64,000 bases of DNA, taken from assembly GCA_002286715.1 (NCBI GenBank), contig NSJX01000055.1, forward strand, positions 90,300-154,299, given 5' to 3'. Of this stretch, positions 12,501-24,095 are shown in pieces. This DNA comes from Dentipellis sp. KUC8613 (Eukaryota > Basidiomycota > Agaricomycetes > Russulales > Hericiaceae). The notes under the pieces were generated by a model that searched no databases, was not told where the DNA came from, and worked only from the letters and a program-made list of their open reading frames with translations. The position numbers and the translations under genes were made by a program. The first letter of the stretch is position 1; each line of letters begins with the position of its first letter.

Positions 12501-13570
12501 GTGTGGCACGTCGTGATGGTGTGCACGACGAGGTCGACGAGCGAGGGCGGGGGCAGGTTCGCCTGGCTCTGCGTGCTCGAGCGGTTCGCGCCGGGGGAAG
12601 GTGGGGGCGAGGGGAGCGAGGTGGGCGGCGGCGCATCGGGCTCGACGAAGAAGGAGTACGAGATGAGCTTGGAGATGCAGTCGAGGCTCGCGATCATGAG
12701 CTTCTCGTTGCGCGTCTCGCACGCGAGGCGCAGGGGCTCGAAGATCTCGCGCGGGCGGTCGCCGCCCATGCCCGCCTTGATCATCTCCAGCGCGCGGTGC
12801 ACGCTCTCCTTGAGCGGGGCGGAGCGCTTGGCCTCGCGCGACGCGGCGATCGTCTCGAGTGCGGAGGTGATGAGCACCGCAGAGACGCTGTTGCCCTTCG
12901 AGATGGTCAGCGAGCGCCGGTGGGCGGAGGTGGGCGATGTGACGGTCGGGCCCGCCAGCGAGATCGCAGACTGCGAAGGCGAGAACGCGCTCTGCGGGCC
13001 ATTGGTGTAGACGGTGGATGAGGTGTCGGACGGCTGGTGGGAGGCGCGTGCGGGTGAATTTCTGATGCTGTCGCGACGGGGCGGGAGCGTGCGGTCGAGC
13101 GAGGCTTTGGACGGGGGTGTGGGCGGGTGCTGCTCCGAGCTAGGTGTCTCCGGGACCTGCGGTAGCGACGAGCGGCGTTCGATGACCTGCACATGCGCCT
13201 CGGCGTCCTGGGCGGGCTTCTCTTCAGAAACCAGCTGAGCAGGGCCGTCCTGCGCCGCAGGTGTCTGTTCGTCTGAAGCCGCTTCAGCACTCACAGGTTC
13301 TGAGCTTCCCGTGGAAGGAGAAGCAGTTGCGGGCTGCTGAACATCTGTCGGTACAGCTTTGACATGATCAACAGCAGCCGGCGGTTCTGCCTGAGCCTCG
13401 CCCTCCGCAACTACGCTGTCCCCCGCATGTCCATTTTCCGCTTGTGCAGGCGGAGACTCGGCCTGTTTGTGTGCGTGTGTGTCGTCGGGGAGGTCCGTCA
13501 CCGGCGAGCCGTTCGTTGGTTTCGGTGGTAACTGGGCAAGGGTGTCGGAGTCCGCGTGTGCCGCGTCCAT
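6579..13570 (-). CDS. SEC7: SEC7/BIG-type ARF guanine-nucleotide exchange factor
   Basis: This large trans-Golgi ARF-GEF exchanges GDP for GTP on Arf1 and drives vesicle formation. The start ATG at 13570-13568 (MDAAHADSD) follows an upstream gap; exon 1 runs to 11970. About 15 exons give roughly 1,850-1,900 residues. Seen in order: a low-complexity N-terminus, a DCB-like region ([18 protein letters not shown]..), the HUS region ([13 protein letters not shown].., ILNSHMDLF), the Sec7 domain from [20 protein letters not shown] through [12 protein letters not shown] (glutamic finger present) and [13 protein letters not shown], then the HDS regions to the C-terminal [17 protein letters not shown]. 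Intron 1 (11969-11924, 46 nt) is a GATTTGCT repeat. The next intron carries a GGGAAA purine tract near 11680-11712. The gene diverges from DYS1 and converges on SLA1 (stops 258 bp apart). Confidence 0.95.
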
Positions 13571-13955
13571 GGATGGCGGCGGGTGGTGGGGCGCCGTTGA
13601 AGGCCGCAATGGCGCGGATGTGGTCGACGTCGTGCGCGGCGTCGGGGATGATGAGGAGAGACGGTGGGAGGGGAGCGTGTCAGTGGCAAGAGACGCAGTT
13701 CGCGGCCGGCTTCACGGTCGGCAACGTCCGCGACGCTCTGAGTCTCCTGCTCGAGACTCCCGGTGGCGCTGCCAGTCCCTCCCTCTCCTCCTCGCAAAAT
13801 CCTCAAAAATTACGCCGCACGCCGCACAACGTGTACAGCACAACCATCATCGTGCGGTCGCTTGGTTGCATCAATTCTAGCAGGTTTGAACAAGGCGCGT
13901 TTGGTGATTTCTGTTTGACAAATCTCTGCTCTCGCAATCCGGACCGAGCGAATAG
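13571..13955. promoter_or_regulatory. bidirectional SEC7/DYS1 intergenic promoter region
   Basis: 385 bp separate the divergent starts of SEC7 (-) and DYS1 (+). No clear TATA box is visible, which fits two housekeeping genes. Shared regulation is inferred from layout only. Confidence 0.5.
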
Positions 13956-15329
13956 ATGGCATCGAGCTCAAAAAATCCCGTCAATGTGCCAAACGGCGCA
14001 TCCGCGGCTGTCCTGAAGCCGTCAGACCCGGTCCCAGAGGACGCTGTGTCCGTCGAAGGGCCCAACTTTGATGAACCCATCACGCTCGAAGGTCTGTTAG
14101 GCTCGTATGAGCGCATCGGGTTCCAGGCGAACAGCTTGGGCAAGGCCATTAATATCATTAACAAAATGGTGGGTCTTTTACGATCATGTATATTACGCTC
14201 AAGTCTCAAAGGTGCACGACTAGAGAAAATGGCGGCTGTCGGACGAGCCCATAGCAGAGGACGAGGCGGAGGAATACCTCGACCCCAAAGTCCGCGCAGA
14301 GACGAAATGCAACGTCTTCCTCGGGTACACCTCGAACCTCATCTCCTCCGGGCTGCGCGAGGTGATCCTGCACCTCGTCAAGCACAAGCACGTCTCGTGC
14401 CTCGTCACGACCGCGGGCGGCATCGAGGAGGACTTCATCAAATGCCTCGGCAAGACGTACCTCGCCGACTTCAACCTCGACGGCGCCGCGCTGCGCCAGC
14501 GCGGGATGAACCGCATCGGGAACCTCATCGTGCCGAACGACAACTACTGCCGCTTCGAGGACTGGCTCATGCCGATCCTCGACACGATGCGCGCGGAGCA
14601 GGACGCGACGGGCGAGCCGTGGTCGCCGAGCTCGTTCATCCGGCGCCTGGGGAAGGAGATCGACAACGAGGAGTCTGTATATTACTGGGCCTACAAAGTG
14701 AATACCACTTGCTTTCTTGTCGCATGCTGCTCAGGCCGATCTCGCAGAACGACATCCCCGTGTTCTGCCCCGCGCTGACGGACGGGTCGATCGGCGACAT
14801 GATCTACTTCCACTCGTTCAAGAACCCCGGGCTCATCCTCGACATCGTGCGCGACATCCGCGCGCTCAACGAGCGTGCGCGCACGTCGAAGAAGGCGGGG
14901 ATGATCATCCTGGGCGGCGGCGTGTGTAAGCACCAGATCGCGAACGCGATGTTGATTGTGCGTGCTCGCCTATTTCCATCTCTACTGCATCCGTGCTGAA
15001 ATGCTAGACCTCGTAGCGCAACGGGGCGGACTATTCCGTGTATATTGTGAGTGTCGCGCGTGGTCTAACGGAAGGGAAGAGGGGGCTGACTCTGCTTGTA
15101 GAACACGGGCCAGGAATTCGACGGCTCAGATTCTGGCGCACGGCCGGACGAGGCGGTCTCCTGGGGAAAGATCCGTGCTGGGTCCGAGTCTGTCAAAGTG
15201 CGGCCACTCCCATGTCTTCCAGTTCTCGTTCTCATGAAATGTATTCTCACCTAGGTATACGCGGACGCGACTCTAGTCTTCCCCCTCGTAGTAGCGGCCA
15301 CATTCGCGCAAGACCAAAAGGGAAAATAA
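13956..15329 (+). CDS. DYS1: deoxyhypusine synthase
   Basis: The enzyme transfers the aminobutyl group of spermidine to one lysine of eIF5A, the first step of hypusine formation, using NAD, in the cytosol. Six exons join cleanly: 13956-14168, 14224-14697, 14748-14957, 15017-15046, 15102-15197, 15255-15329, giving about 365 residues (family about 370-390). Seen motifs: [61 protein letters not shown], the active-site lysine in [36 protein letters not shown] and the C-terminal [17 protein letters not shown]. Exon 4 is only 30 nt ([10 protein letters not shown]), so gene finders may miss it. All expected catalytic regions are present. Confidence 0.95.
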
Positions 15330-15892
15330 AAATCCCCCGCGTAGAAGAAACAAAATATGTACACTATGTACTTCTACCATCTCTAGGATCTTATAATAGC
15401 GAGTCGATGCACGGGTGGGCAAACAGGAGGCCCACATCACGTCCCTCTCTTTCCTCACGAGACCTGCTTGCAAACCATCTGCGAGACACCCGGACACTGA
15501 CCGACCAGCGGCGCATCACTGATCCCATCCTACACTCCTCGTCGCGCGCGCGCACCTTTGCCACAAGTGACAATTCGCTGAGTCATCGCCGCCGGGGTCT
15601 AGTGCCATTTCTCTGTGATCCCCTGACTCAGCCATTCACGTTTCTGGACGCCATTGGCGGAACGCCCTGGGCACCGTGCGGCCATTGGCTCTGGGTGCGC
15701 GAAGATGGTGGTGTTGATTATTAAGGAAGATGCGGCTTCTTCGCAAGAAACGGGCTTCGATTAGTGTCCGCAGGTTCGAGGTGACATGTTCGACAGCTCT
15801 TGTGTATTCTGTGCGGTTTCGCGCATTGCCAGGGTCCTAATGGCCTCGGTAACAGCATCGGGCTCAGCTTGTCTGCCCCTAATGATGAATGG

Positions 15893-15899
15893 TATAAAA
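15893..15899 (+). promoter_or_regulatory. TATA box of the alpha/beta hydrolase gene
   Basis: TATAAAA lies 111 bp upstream of the ATG at 16004, a spacing usual for fungal TATA promoters. The stretch 15330-15892 between DYS1 and this box holds no gene I can support. Confidence 0.6.
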
Positions 15900-16003
15900 G
15901 CACCCGCTATCCCCTGACTTTGACCAGCAGATCCCCCTCCCACAGCGCTACAGCGACTCCTCAGCCAACCAGTCACCCAACCCGCCTAAACCACCTCCAC
16001 ACG

Positions 16004-16984
16004 ATGTCTCCTATCACCGCAACCAACAACTTCATCGAAGTCGACGGCGTGAACGTCTTCTACCGCGCCGCGGGACCAACGAGCGCAGACGCGCCGACGA
16101 TCGTGCTGCTGCACGGCTTCCCGTCCTCCTCGTTCCAGTTCCGCAACCTCATCCCGCTGCTCGCGCACAAGTACCGCGTCGTCGCGCCCGACCACCCCGG
16201 CTTCGGCTTCACGGAGGTCCCCGCGGAGCGCAAGTACGAGTATACCTTCGCGAACCTGGCCACCACGTTCGAGCGGTTCGCCGACGCGCTCGGCTTGCAG
16301 AAGTTCGCGATCTACACGTTCGACTACGGCGTAAGTCCCTCCTTTCCCTCTCCTCCCCACTCCCACTCACCTCGTACTCATACTCATGCTCACCATAACT
16401 CCGACCCACAGGCCCCCATCGGCTACCGCTTCGCCCTCGCGCACCCCGCGCGCATCACCGCCGTAATCTCACAGAACGGCAACATGTACGACGAAGGGCT
16501 CGGCGCGGCCTTCTGGGCGCCCCTGCAGCAGGTGTGGGCCGATGATCACTTCGCCATCAGCGCACCCGCGAGCCGCGCCGCGTTCGCGCCCTTCTTCTCG
16601 CCCGCGACGACCAAGTGGCAGTACACGGACGGCGTGCCCCCCGCGCGGGCCGCGCAGCTCGACCCCGCCGCGTGGACGCTCGACGCGGCGCTGCTCGCGC
16701 GCGCGGGCCAGCTCGACGTGCAGATCGCGCTGTTCTACGACTACCGCACGAACGTCGCTTTGTACCCGCGCTTCGCCGAGTGGCTCCGCACGAGCGGGGT
16801 GCCTGTGCTCGCGATGTGGGGCGAGAACGATACGATCTTCGTGAAGGCGGGCGCGGAGGCGTATAGGCGGGACGCGAGGGTGCTGGAGGTGAGGTATGTG
16901 GATAGCGGCCATTTTGCGCTCGAGACGAATGAGGGCTTGTTTGCGCGGGAGATTCAGGCGTTTTTGGAGAAGCACGTCGAGTAG
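16004..16984 (+). CDS. alpha/beta hydrolase (haloalkane dehalogenase / epoxide hydrolase-like)
   Basis: The single intron is 16331-16411; exons 16004-16330 and 16412-16984 give 299 residues. It starts MSPITATNNFIEVDGVNVFY. The oxyanion region is LLHGFPSSSFQFRNLIP, followed by VVAPDHPGFGFTEVP. The nucleophile elbow reads TFDYGAPIGYR, so the nucleophile is Asp, as in haloalkane dehalogenases and epoxide hydrolases, although the usual HDWG is FDYG. The acid is probably in WGENDTIF and the histidine is in YVDSGHFALET. No signal peptide is seen, so it is probably cytosolic. The intron falls exactly after the D-Y-G codons of the elbow. The substrate cannot be told from sequence. Confidence 0.88.
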   Translation: MSPITATNNFIEVDGVNVFYRAAGPTSADAPTIVLLHGFPSSSFQFRNLIPLLAHKYRVVAPDHPGFGFTEVPAERKYEYTFANLATTFERFADALGLQKFAIYTFDYGVSPSFPSPPHSHSPRTHTHAHHNSDPQAPIGYRFALAHPARITAVISQNGNMYDEGLGAAFWAPLQQVWADDHFAISAPASRAAFAPFFSPATTKWQYTDGVPPARAAQLDPAAWTLDAALLARAGQLDVQIALFYDYRTNVALYPRFAEWLRTSGVPVLAMWGENDTIFVKAGAEAYRRDARVLEVRYVDSGHFALETNEGLFAREIQAFLEKHVE

Positions 16985-17184
16985 ATGGCTATGGATGGGG
17001 GTTTCGAGATCCCAGACTCCAGAGTACTTCACTTGCATGTTTTCTGTCCTTTTTTTTTTTCTCTAATATGACAAGTTGTTCATTGCATGGCTACTTGTAT
17101 CCTATGCCGAAACTTGCATGATTTCTTGTTTGAGACATTCTGTACCCAGCTGGCTGAAATAAAAATGCCTCAAAATTATGCAAT

Positions 17185-17258
17185 AGCAGCACCTGGTTTC
17201 GATCCAGGGACCTCAGGGTTATGGGCCCTGCGCGCTATACCAGCTGCGCCATGCTGCT
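17185..17258 (-). tRNA. initiator tRNA-Met (CAU)
   Basis: The 74-nt minus-strand sequence folds as a full cloverleaf. The acceptor is AGCAGCA/TGCTGCT with an A1-U72 pair. The anticodon stem is CAGGG/CCCTG with loop CCCATAA, and the T arm is CCTGG-ATCGAAA-CCAGG. The A1:U72 pair, the GGG/CCC stem and the A54-type T loop (ATCGAAA instead of TTCGAAA) identify a eukaryotic initiator rather than an elongator. There is no intron. Confidence 0.92.
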
Positions 17259-18500
17259 TGCACGGAGTCGGAGCAGTTGTAATCTTGACGACAACGATAC
17301 CTGACTGGAATATTTTCTTCTTCACAAATGGACTGAGCCTTTGCGAGCTGCCAACTCTCCCAATTCTGCTTATCTTGATCGTGTTATAAGCTCACGGATC
17401 TCTCCACAAGTTGCTTGCTCTTCGTCCGGCTGCTCAAGTTTGCGTTCATCCTTCGAGCGTTGTCGCTGTCGCTGTTGCTCATCCTCCCCCTCTGCACCGC
17501 CATTCTCTCGGCAAGTGCACCTCGTATTCGAATTCGCATACTACACGCTTCGCGACTCTTCACCCAGACCCTAGTAAGCCACGATCAAATCCACCTCCAC
17601 TGTCGCGTAAAATAAGCCGTGACACATGGACTGGCTCGTACGCATGCCTTGTGATGGGTGCACTCCGTGGTGCACGCAATGTCCATTCATCTTCCGTCTT
17701 TGTACTCGCTATTCCCGTATATACGGGTTCCTTGAGAAGCGTAGACGCGATACGGTGTGCTTCAGTTGCATCTCATTGCGTGGTTAGTTCTCCGAGTTCG
17801 ATCAGTCCGCGCGATCTAAACATGTAGATGACATCGAGCTTTTGTGCAAGCATCGTCAGCCGAGCCCGCGGCGCTTTTTGATCCTGTCGTACAACGCATC
17901 GCTCTCGAGCTAGGGTCGTGTTCTGTGTGACCACGTCGTTCAATTTCTTCGTACCACTGCATTTGAGGAGCCTGAAAGTAGGGAGGCGAGCATGACATGA
18001 CCCGTGAGATATATGTCGTGCGATTGCATCTGGTCAATTGAAACCGTCCCGCGTTCATGCTGCCCAAGATGGGCTTGATGCCGACCGCGACAACGTACCA
18101 CGCTGCCCCGTCCTCAACCGCAACTTTTCATCACAGCCAAGCATCATCCGGCATCTAACTCCCACTCACCGTCCCCGAATCACAGGGTCTACGAAACTGA
18201 CGACGCGGGCCGCCAGGAAGCCCCAAATCCACCGCGCGCGCGCGCTCGCTCTATCTGCGCCGCGCATGTGCTGCCGCCAGCAGCTCCGCGCAGCCCTCCA
18301 CATGCCTCCCCGCTAAAAGCAGCACAGATACCATGACGGGGCCCGCTTGGTCAGCGCGCGTCGCGGACGAACAAAGGCCGAGGATGATCAGCCGCGAAGC
18401 ACGCGGTGCGCGACAGAAGCCCCGCGGTCGGAGCACCCTGCTCATGACCCTACGCGACGAAGCGAGCTCGATGCGCTGATGCCGAGCAATTTCTCGCTTA
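17259..18500. other. gene-poor intergenic stretch
   Basis: Six-frame reading shows only short, low-quality frames with no recognisable domain or splice pattern. The last part is the upstream region of the first S28 peptidase. Confidence 0.5.
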
Positions 18501-18506
18501 GCCGCC

Positions 18507-18513
18507 TATATAG
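18507..18513 (+). promoter_or_regulatory. TATA box of S28 peptidase 1
   Basis: TATATAG lies 70 bp upstream of the ATG at 18577. Confidence 0.55.
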
Positions 18514-18576
18514 CGCGCGGTGGTGCAGGGAGCGCCTCTGACCGCCTCTCGTCTCCTCCGTGTCCGTGTCTCCGCG

Positions 18577-20885
18577 ATGCTGCACACCGCGACGCTCGCG
18601 CTGCCGCTGCTGGCCCTCGCCGCCTCCGTCGCGGCGCGTCTGCCCGACGGACGCCTGCACGCGAACATGCCGCCGCTGCCGGTGCTGAAGCCCTTCGCGC
18701 TGCCCGTCAACGAGCCGAAGCAGCACACGCGCACGGGCGCGCCGCTGCCGCCGCTGAACACGACGTACTACTTCGACCAGCTCATTGACCACAACAACCC
18801 GGGCTTGGGCACGTTCAAGCAGCGGTATTGGCATACCTGGGAATACTATGAGCCCGGTGCGTCTCGGCCCCTCTTCTTCCACGTCTGAGGACTTATAGCC
18901 GCGCGTAGGTGGGCCTATCGTCTTGATGACCCCCGGCGAGGGCAACGCCGACGGTTCGTCGACAGCCACATTGCGCGTCTGCTGCACGCTAAATGACATC
19001 TGATCAGGCTACACCGGCTACCTCACGAACAGCACCATCAACGGGCGCATCGCGCAGCAGGAGAACGGCGCGACCATCGTCATCGAGCACCGCTACTACG
19101 GCCTCTCGAACCCGTACCCCGACCTGACCGTCGCGAGCCTCAAGTACCACACGATCCAGCAGGCCATCGACGACCTCGTGTACTTCGCGAACACCGTCAA
19201 GCTGCCCATGCCGGGCGGCGATAAGGTCGCGCCCGGGCAGGCGCCTTGGGTTCTGATTGGAGGGAGCTACTCTGGTGGGTCGCCTTTCGCCGTCGCGTGA
19301 TGCGTCTTGCCGACATTCTTGCGGGAACTCTCAGGTGCTCTGACGGCTTGGACGAAAATCAAGTACGCAGATCGTCGTGCTGTTGTGCGCTGTTGCTGAT
19401 TGTAGGGATAGCAAACCGGACACGTTCTGGGCGGGGTACGCGTCGTCGGCGGTCGTGGAGAGCATCACGTGCGTACGCGTCCGCGTCTGGCACATGACAT
19501 CAGACTCACCTCCAGTCCCCGTCGCAGCGACTTCTGGCAGTATTTCGACCCGATCCGGCAGTTCATGCCCAAGAACTGCTCCGCTGACGTCCAGGCGGTG
19601 ATTCAGCACTGGGACGCAGTCTACGCGTCGGGCAACACCTCCGCGTTCGATGCGCTCAAGGACCAGTTCGGCATGTCCGATGTCGTGCATCCGGACGACG
19701 TGACTGGCGCGCGTACGTTTCTTCTGTATCTGTTTATTTCGACTCTGGTTGCGGGGTGCTTATCTTTGTTTAAGTGAGGAACAATTTGTGGGATTGGCAG
19801 AGTCTGTCGCCCACGACGGGTTACAACCAGCTGTTCTGGCAGTTCTGCGATGCCCTTGAAGTCAAGGACGGCAAGAGCGCGACCGCAGCAGGCTGGGGGG
19901 TCGATCATGCACTGGCAGCATGGGGCACGTACTTTAAGAACACGTATCTGCCGCAGTGTCAGTTCCTTTCTCGCCCGAAAGCATTGTTATTGTTCTGATT
20001 CCATGCTCTCTTGAAGTATGCGGCGGCCTGGACGCCGAGTAAGTGCATCCTTCAATTTGTCTTTGCTCTTGAGGAGTATACATGTCTGATCCCGTAAATC
20101 AGGACCTGTGTTGGCACATACGACGCCAGTCAAAGCCAGTGGACCAGCACCGCAGTCGACGACGCCAACCGGTCGTGGTACTGGATTGTGTACGTTCAGC
20201 TCAATTACTGTGAAACCAACGGAGTTTACTCATTTTTTGTACGTTCAGCTGCAACGAAGTCGGCTGGTTCCAAGACGCCGCGCCCGTAGGCACACCGTCC
20301 CTCGTATCACAGCTCCTGCAACCCAGCGGGGACGAGGCGAGTCTTCGCCACTGGTCCTGCCATACGTCGCGTTCTGACAGATTGACGGCCTGCACAGAGA
20401 CAATGCGTGATGATGTTCCCCGAGGCGTTCAGCTCGCCGCCCGTCCCGAACGTTGCGAAGACCAACCGCGCATACGGCGGCTGGAACTCCAAGTCCCAGC
20501 GGCTCTTCTACGCGAACGGCCAACGTGCGTCCCTGTCCCTTTCCCCACCTTGCTCCCCCCTTGTCTACTGTCCTGTCCCTTGTCTTGTCCCCTGCCCCAT
20601 ATCACGCTCATACTAATTCCCTCTTCCGGCAACCGTCATGCAGGCGACCCCTGGCGCGACGCGACCGTCTCCGCGGACAACCACACGGTCGCCGGCACGC
20701 CGAGCCAGCCGATCGCCGTCGGCGACGGCTTCCACTGCTCGGACCTCAAGACCGCCGCCGCGCAGGTCGACCCGACGATCGCGAAGGTGCAGACCGCCGC
20801 GCTCGCGTACATGAAGACGTGGCTCGCGGAGTGGAAGCCGACGGCGCCGGCGCACCACCATTTTAAGCGCGAGGACTTTGACTAG
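18577..20885 (+). CDS. secreted S28-family serine carboxypeptidase, copy 1
   Basis: This is a prolyl-carboxypeptidase-like exopeptidase, probably secreted. MLHTATLALPLLALAASVAA is a clear signal peptide. The gene has at least ten exons and roughly 520 residues. Family marks: YYFDQLIDHNNPGLGTFKQRYW, GGPIVLMTPGEGNADG, IEHRYYGLSNPYPDL, the nucleophile motif GGSYSGALTAW, KPDTFWAGYASSAVVES, WDWQSLSPTTGYNQLFWQFC, CNEVGWFQDAAP and the C-terminal VGDGFHCSDL with the likely catalytic histidine. Joins such as EYYEPG/GPIVLM and DAE/TCVGTYDAS keep frame. It is followed by a close tandem paralogue with the same intron positions, so the pair arose by local duplication. Confidence 0.92.
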
Positions 20886-21714
20886 GTGCCAAGCTGGGAG
20901 GTGGAGGTGGAGAGGGTGATGGTGATTTCGGTTTGCGTTTGGTTTGTTTTTGTTTGTTATTTGTTTATTTAATGGTGCGATACCTGGCTTGGTTGTGTGC
21001 GGCGTCGGCGTCAGGGACTGCGGTGTCCTGTTAGACGTAGACGGGTCTGCTCTGGTACGTCCTGGACCTTTCTTCATGTCGTTTCTTGACATTTGCGGTG
21101 GCTGATTGGCCTGGATGTTACGGAATTTGACCCTCAGTTGAAAATCAGCATGCCTCGAACGGCGAGTGACATGGGAGCAAATTGATCCAGGCAGTTTTCG
21201 TGCCCAAATCATGGTACTGATGGATCAGTCGTTTTTTTTTGACAGTGACACAGATCGTCGAGGTCAGACCAGACCAGACCGCAGATCTCTGACCACATGC
21301 CGCTCCGGCGACCAAATTATACAGCACAACCATAAAATATCCACCCACATCTCCCCGTCTCGTTCGCAGATATCGATATTCAGCAAGGCGACGGCGGCCA
21401 TGCTCACACGAGCCCGGCGCGCCGTCGAGCCCAGCATGATGCATGATGCACGAACAATATTCACACGCGTGCAGCACGCACCGATAAGCGCAGCATGACA
21501 CGGTCAGCTGTCCCAATCAGGGTCGCCGCCACTGGGAACCTCGAGGCGCCGCGTCGACGCGCACCGTGCTCGCGAGGCACGCCGCTATTCTTGCGGACGC
21601 GGACACGTCATGTTATCGCCGCACCGCCGCGGCGAAGCGCGAGCGGGGCCACACGGTCGAGGGTATCTGCACTCTCGTACGTAGGGACAGCTAATTAATT
21701 CATGTTGGCGCGCC
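20886..21714. other. intergenic region between the S28 copies
   Basis: About 830 bp with no coding frame that I can support. Its end is the promoter of the second copy. Confidence 0.5.
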
Positions 21715-21722
21715 TATATAAA
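21715..21722 (+). promoter_or_regulatory. TATA box of S28 peptidase 2
   Basis: TATATAAA lies 112 bp upstream of the ATG at 21827. Confidence 0.6.
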
Positions 21723-21826
21723 GCCTCCTGCGCGCGCGAGGTGTGTGCTGTGGTGCATCTGCTCGCCAGAAACACACCACACACTCGCTTTGCGCACTCC
21801 GAGAGCGAGGCCATCGTAACCCCCCG

Positions 21827-24095
21827 ATGTTTTTATCCGCGCTCATCCCCCTCCTCGTGCTCATGCTCGCGCTCGCGGGCCCCGCGCGCGGCAGGCTGTC
21901 CGACGGGCGGCTCACCGGGAACATGGCCCCGCCGCCCATCGCGAAGAAGGTACAACTGCGCGACGACGGGGCGCGCCACCACTCGAGGACGGGCGCGGCG
22001 CTGCCGCCGCTCGGCACGGTGTATACCTTTGAGCAGCTCATTGACCATGGTAACCCGCGGCTGGGGACGTTTGCGCAGAGGTACTGGGTCGATTGGGAGT
22101 TTTATGAGGCTGGTAAGTGGTGGTTGTTGGTCCTTGGGGTGAGGGTGGTGGACTGATGGTGTTTTGCAGGCGGCCCGATTGTGCTGTTCACGCCGGGCGA
22201 GGAGAACGCGGAAGGTGGGTCCTGGCAGAGTTATACTGCTACAGCACCATGCCGACTCACTATTGAATAATTTCACACCTTGCTCCGGATGCACCTCCAG
22301 AGTACATCGGCTACCTCACGAACGAAACGATCTCCGGCGTCATCGCGCAGCAGCAGTCCGGCGCGTCCATCGTGCTCGAGCACCGGTACTACGGCCTGTC
22401 GAACCCGTATCCGGACCTGAGCGTCAAGAGCCTGCAGTTCCACACGATCCAGCAGGCGATCGACGACCTCGTCTATTTTGCGGACACCGTGCAGCTGCCG
22501 TTTTCGGACAAGGTGACGCCCGCAGAGGCGCCGTGGGTGTTGGTCGGGGGGAGTTATTCGGGCGCTCTGACGGCGTGGACGAAGGTCAAGTGAGTCGTGG
22601 TCGTTCGTCGCTCGCCCGTCGCCACAATGCCAGTGGGACGTTCAAGCTGACTCGCGATGTGTGCAGCAAACCCGACACGTTCTGGGCCGGCTGGGCCTCG
22701 TCCGCCGTCGTCGAAAGCATCACGTACGTCGCGCTCGTCTTGCACTGCTGGCAGCACTGGCGCCGCTGACGCCGGATCCGATTTCGCTGGCAGCGACTTC
22801 TGGGAATACTTCGACCCCATCCGGCAGTTCATGCCGCAGAACTGCTCCGCCGACGTCCAGGCCGTGGTCGCGCACTTCGACGCGGTGTTCGCGTCTGGCA
22901 ACGCGTCCGCGTTCGGTGCGCTCAAGGCGGAGTTCGGCATGGCGGACGTGGTGCATCCGGACGATGTTACTGGTGCTTGTGAGTTCTTCCACTCGCATAT
23001 TGGAGCTTAAGCTTGGTATCGTGCTGATGGACTGCTGGGACTTGGGCTAGTGAGGAACAACCTGTGGGACTGGCAGAGCCTGTCGCCGGTCAGCGGTGCG
23101 GGCGCGCTGTTCTGGCAGTTCTGCGATGCGCTGGAGGTCAAGGATGGGGTGAATGCGCCCGCGAGCGGCTGGGGCGTCGACCATGCCGTCAGTGCGTGGG
23201 GCTCGTACTTCAAGGATACGTACCTGGATATACGTGAGTAGCATCTACGGACGGTATCGCTTGTGAGCATGGTCAACAGTGAAGTGCTGACACGGTTGTG
23301 GCAGTCTGTGGCGGTCAGGACGCGGAGTGAGTGCACGTGAATTCGCGCAGGATGAGTGTTCTGTTCTGTTCTGACTGACCTCCGCAGGACTTGTCTCGGG
23401 ACGTACAACGCGAGCCAGTCGTTCTGGACCAACATCACCATCGACGACGCGAACCGGTCTTGGGAATGGATCGTGTAAGTATCTCAAAAATCCACAGTGT
23501 TCTGACATCCCCTGATCACCTCTCCGAGTGCAGCTGTAACGAAGTGGGCTTCTTCCAAGATTCAGCCCCGGTGGGCACGCCGTCGCTCGTCTCGAGGATC
23601 GTGCTTCCAAGCGGAGACGAGGTACGTTTATCGTACCGACTTCTCCGCCATTTACGAATCAAAAATGCACGTACGTACGTATAGAGACAATGCGAGATGA
23701 TGTTCCCCGAAGCGTTCAGCTCTCCCGCCGTCCCAAACGTCGGCAAGACCAACAAGGCCTACGGCGGCTGGAGCGCGCACGCCGAGCGGCTCTTCTACGC
23801 CAACGGCCTCCGTGCGTCTTTCCTCTTCTGCCTCCAACTATATCTACATATCACCTGACAAAAATTTTCAGGCGACCCCTGGCGCGACGCGACGGTGTCC
23901 GCCGACAACCACACGATGAAGAGCACCCCGAGCCAGCCTATCACGGAGAGCGACGGATTCCATGCGGGGGATTTGATCATTAGCTTCGGGACTGCGGATG
24001 CGACGGTGGCGAAGGTGCAGCAGCAGGGTTTGGATTATATCAAGGGGTGGTTGGCGGAGTGGAAACCTGCGGGTCATCGTCGTAGGGAGGATTGA
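21827..24095 (+). CDS. secreted S28-family serine carboxypeptidase, copy 2
   Basis: A tandem paralogue of the gene just upstream. The signal peptide is MFLSALIPLLVLMLALAGPA. It keeps LIDHGNPRLGTFAQRYW, GGPIVLFTPGEENAEG, LEHRYYGLSNPYPDLS, GGSYSGALTAWTKVK, KPDTFWAGWASSAVVES, WDWQSLSPVSGAGALFWQFC, DANRSWEWIV, CNEVGFFQDSAP and SDGFHAGDL. Introns sit at the same places as in copy 1. It differs in having Ala in place of Cys after the likely catalytic His (FHAGDL against FHCSDL) and a short basic C-terminus (GHRRRED). All catalytic motifs are intact, so it is probably active and secreted. Confidence 0.92.

Noticed and set aside
12158..13021. 287-codon plus-strand frame opposite SEC7 exon 1
   Set aside because: Antisense shadow; low-complexity Arg/Gly/Glu content, no homology pattern.
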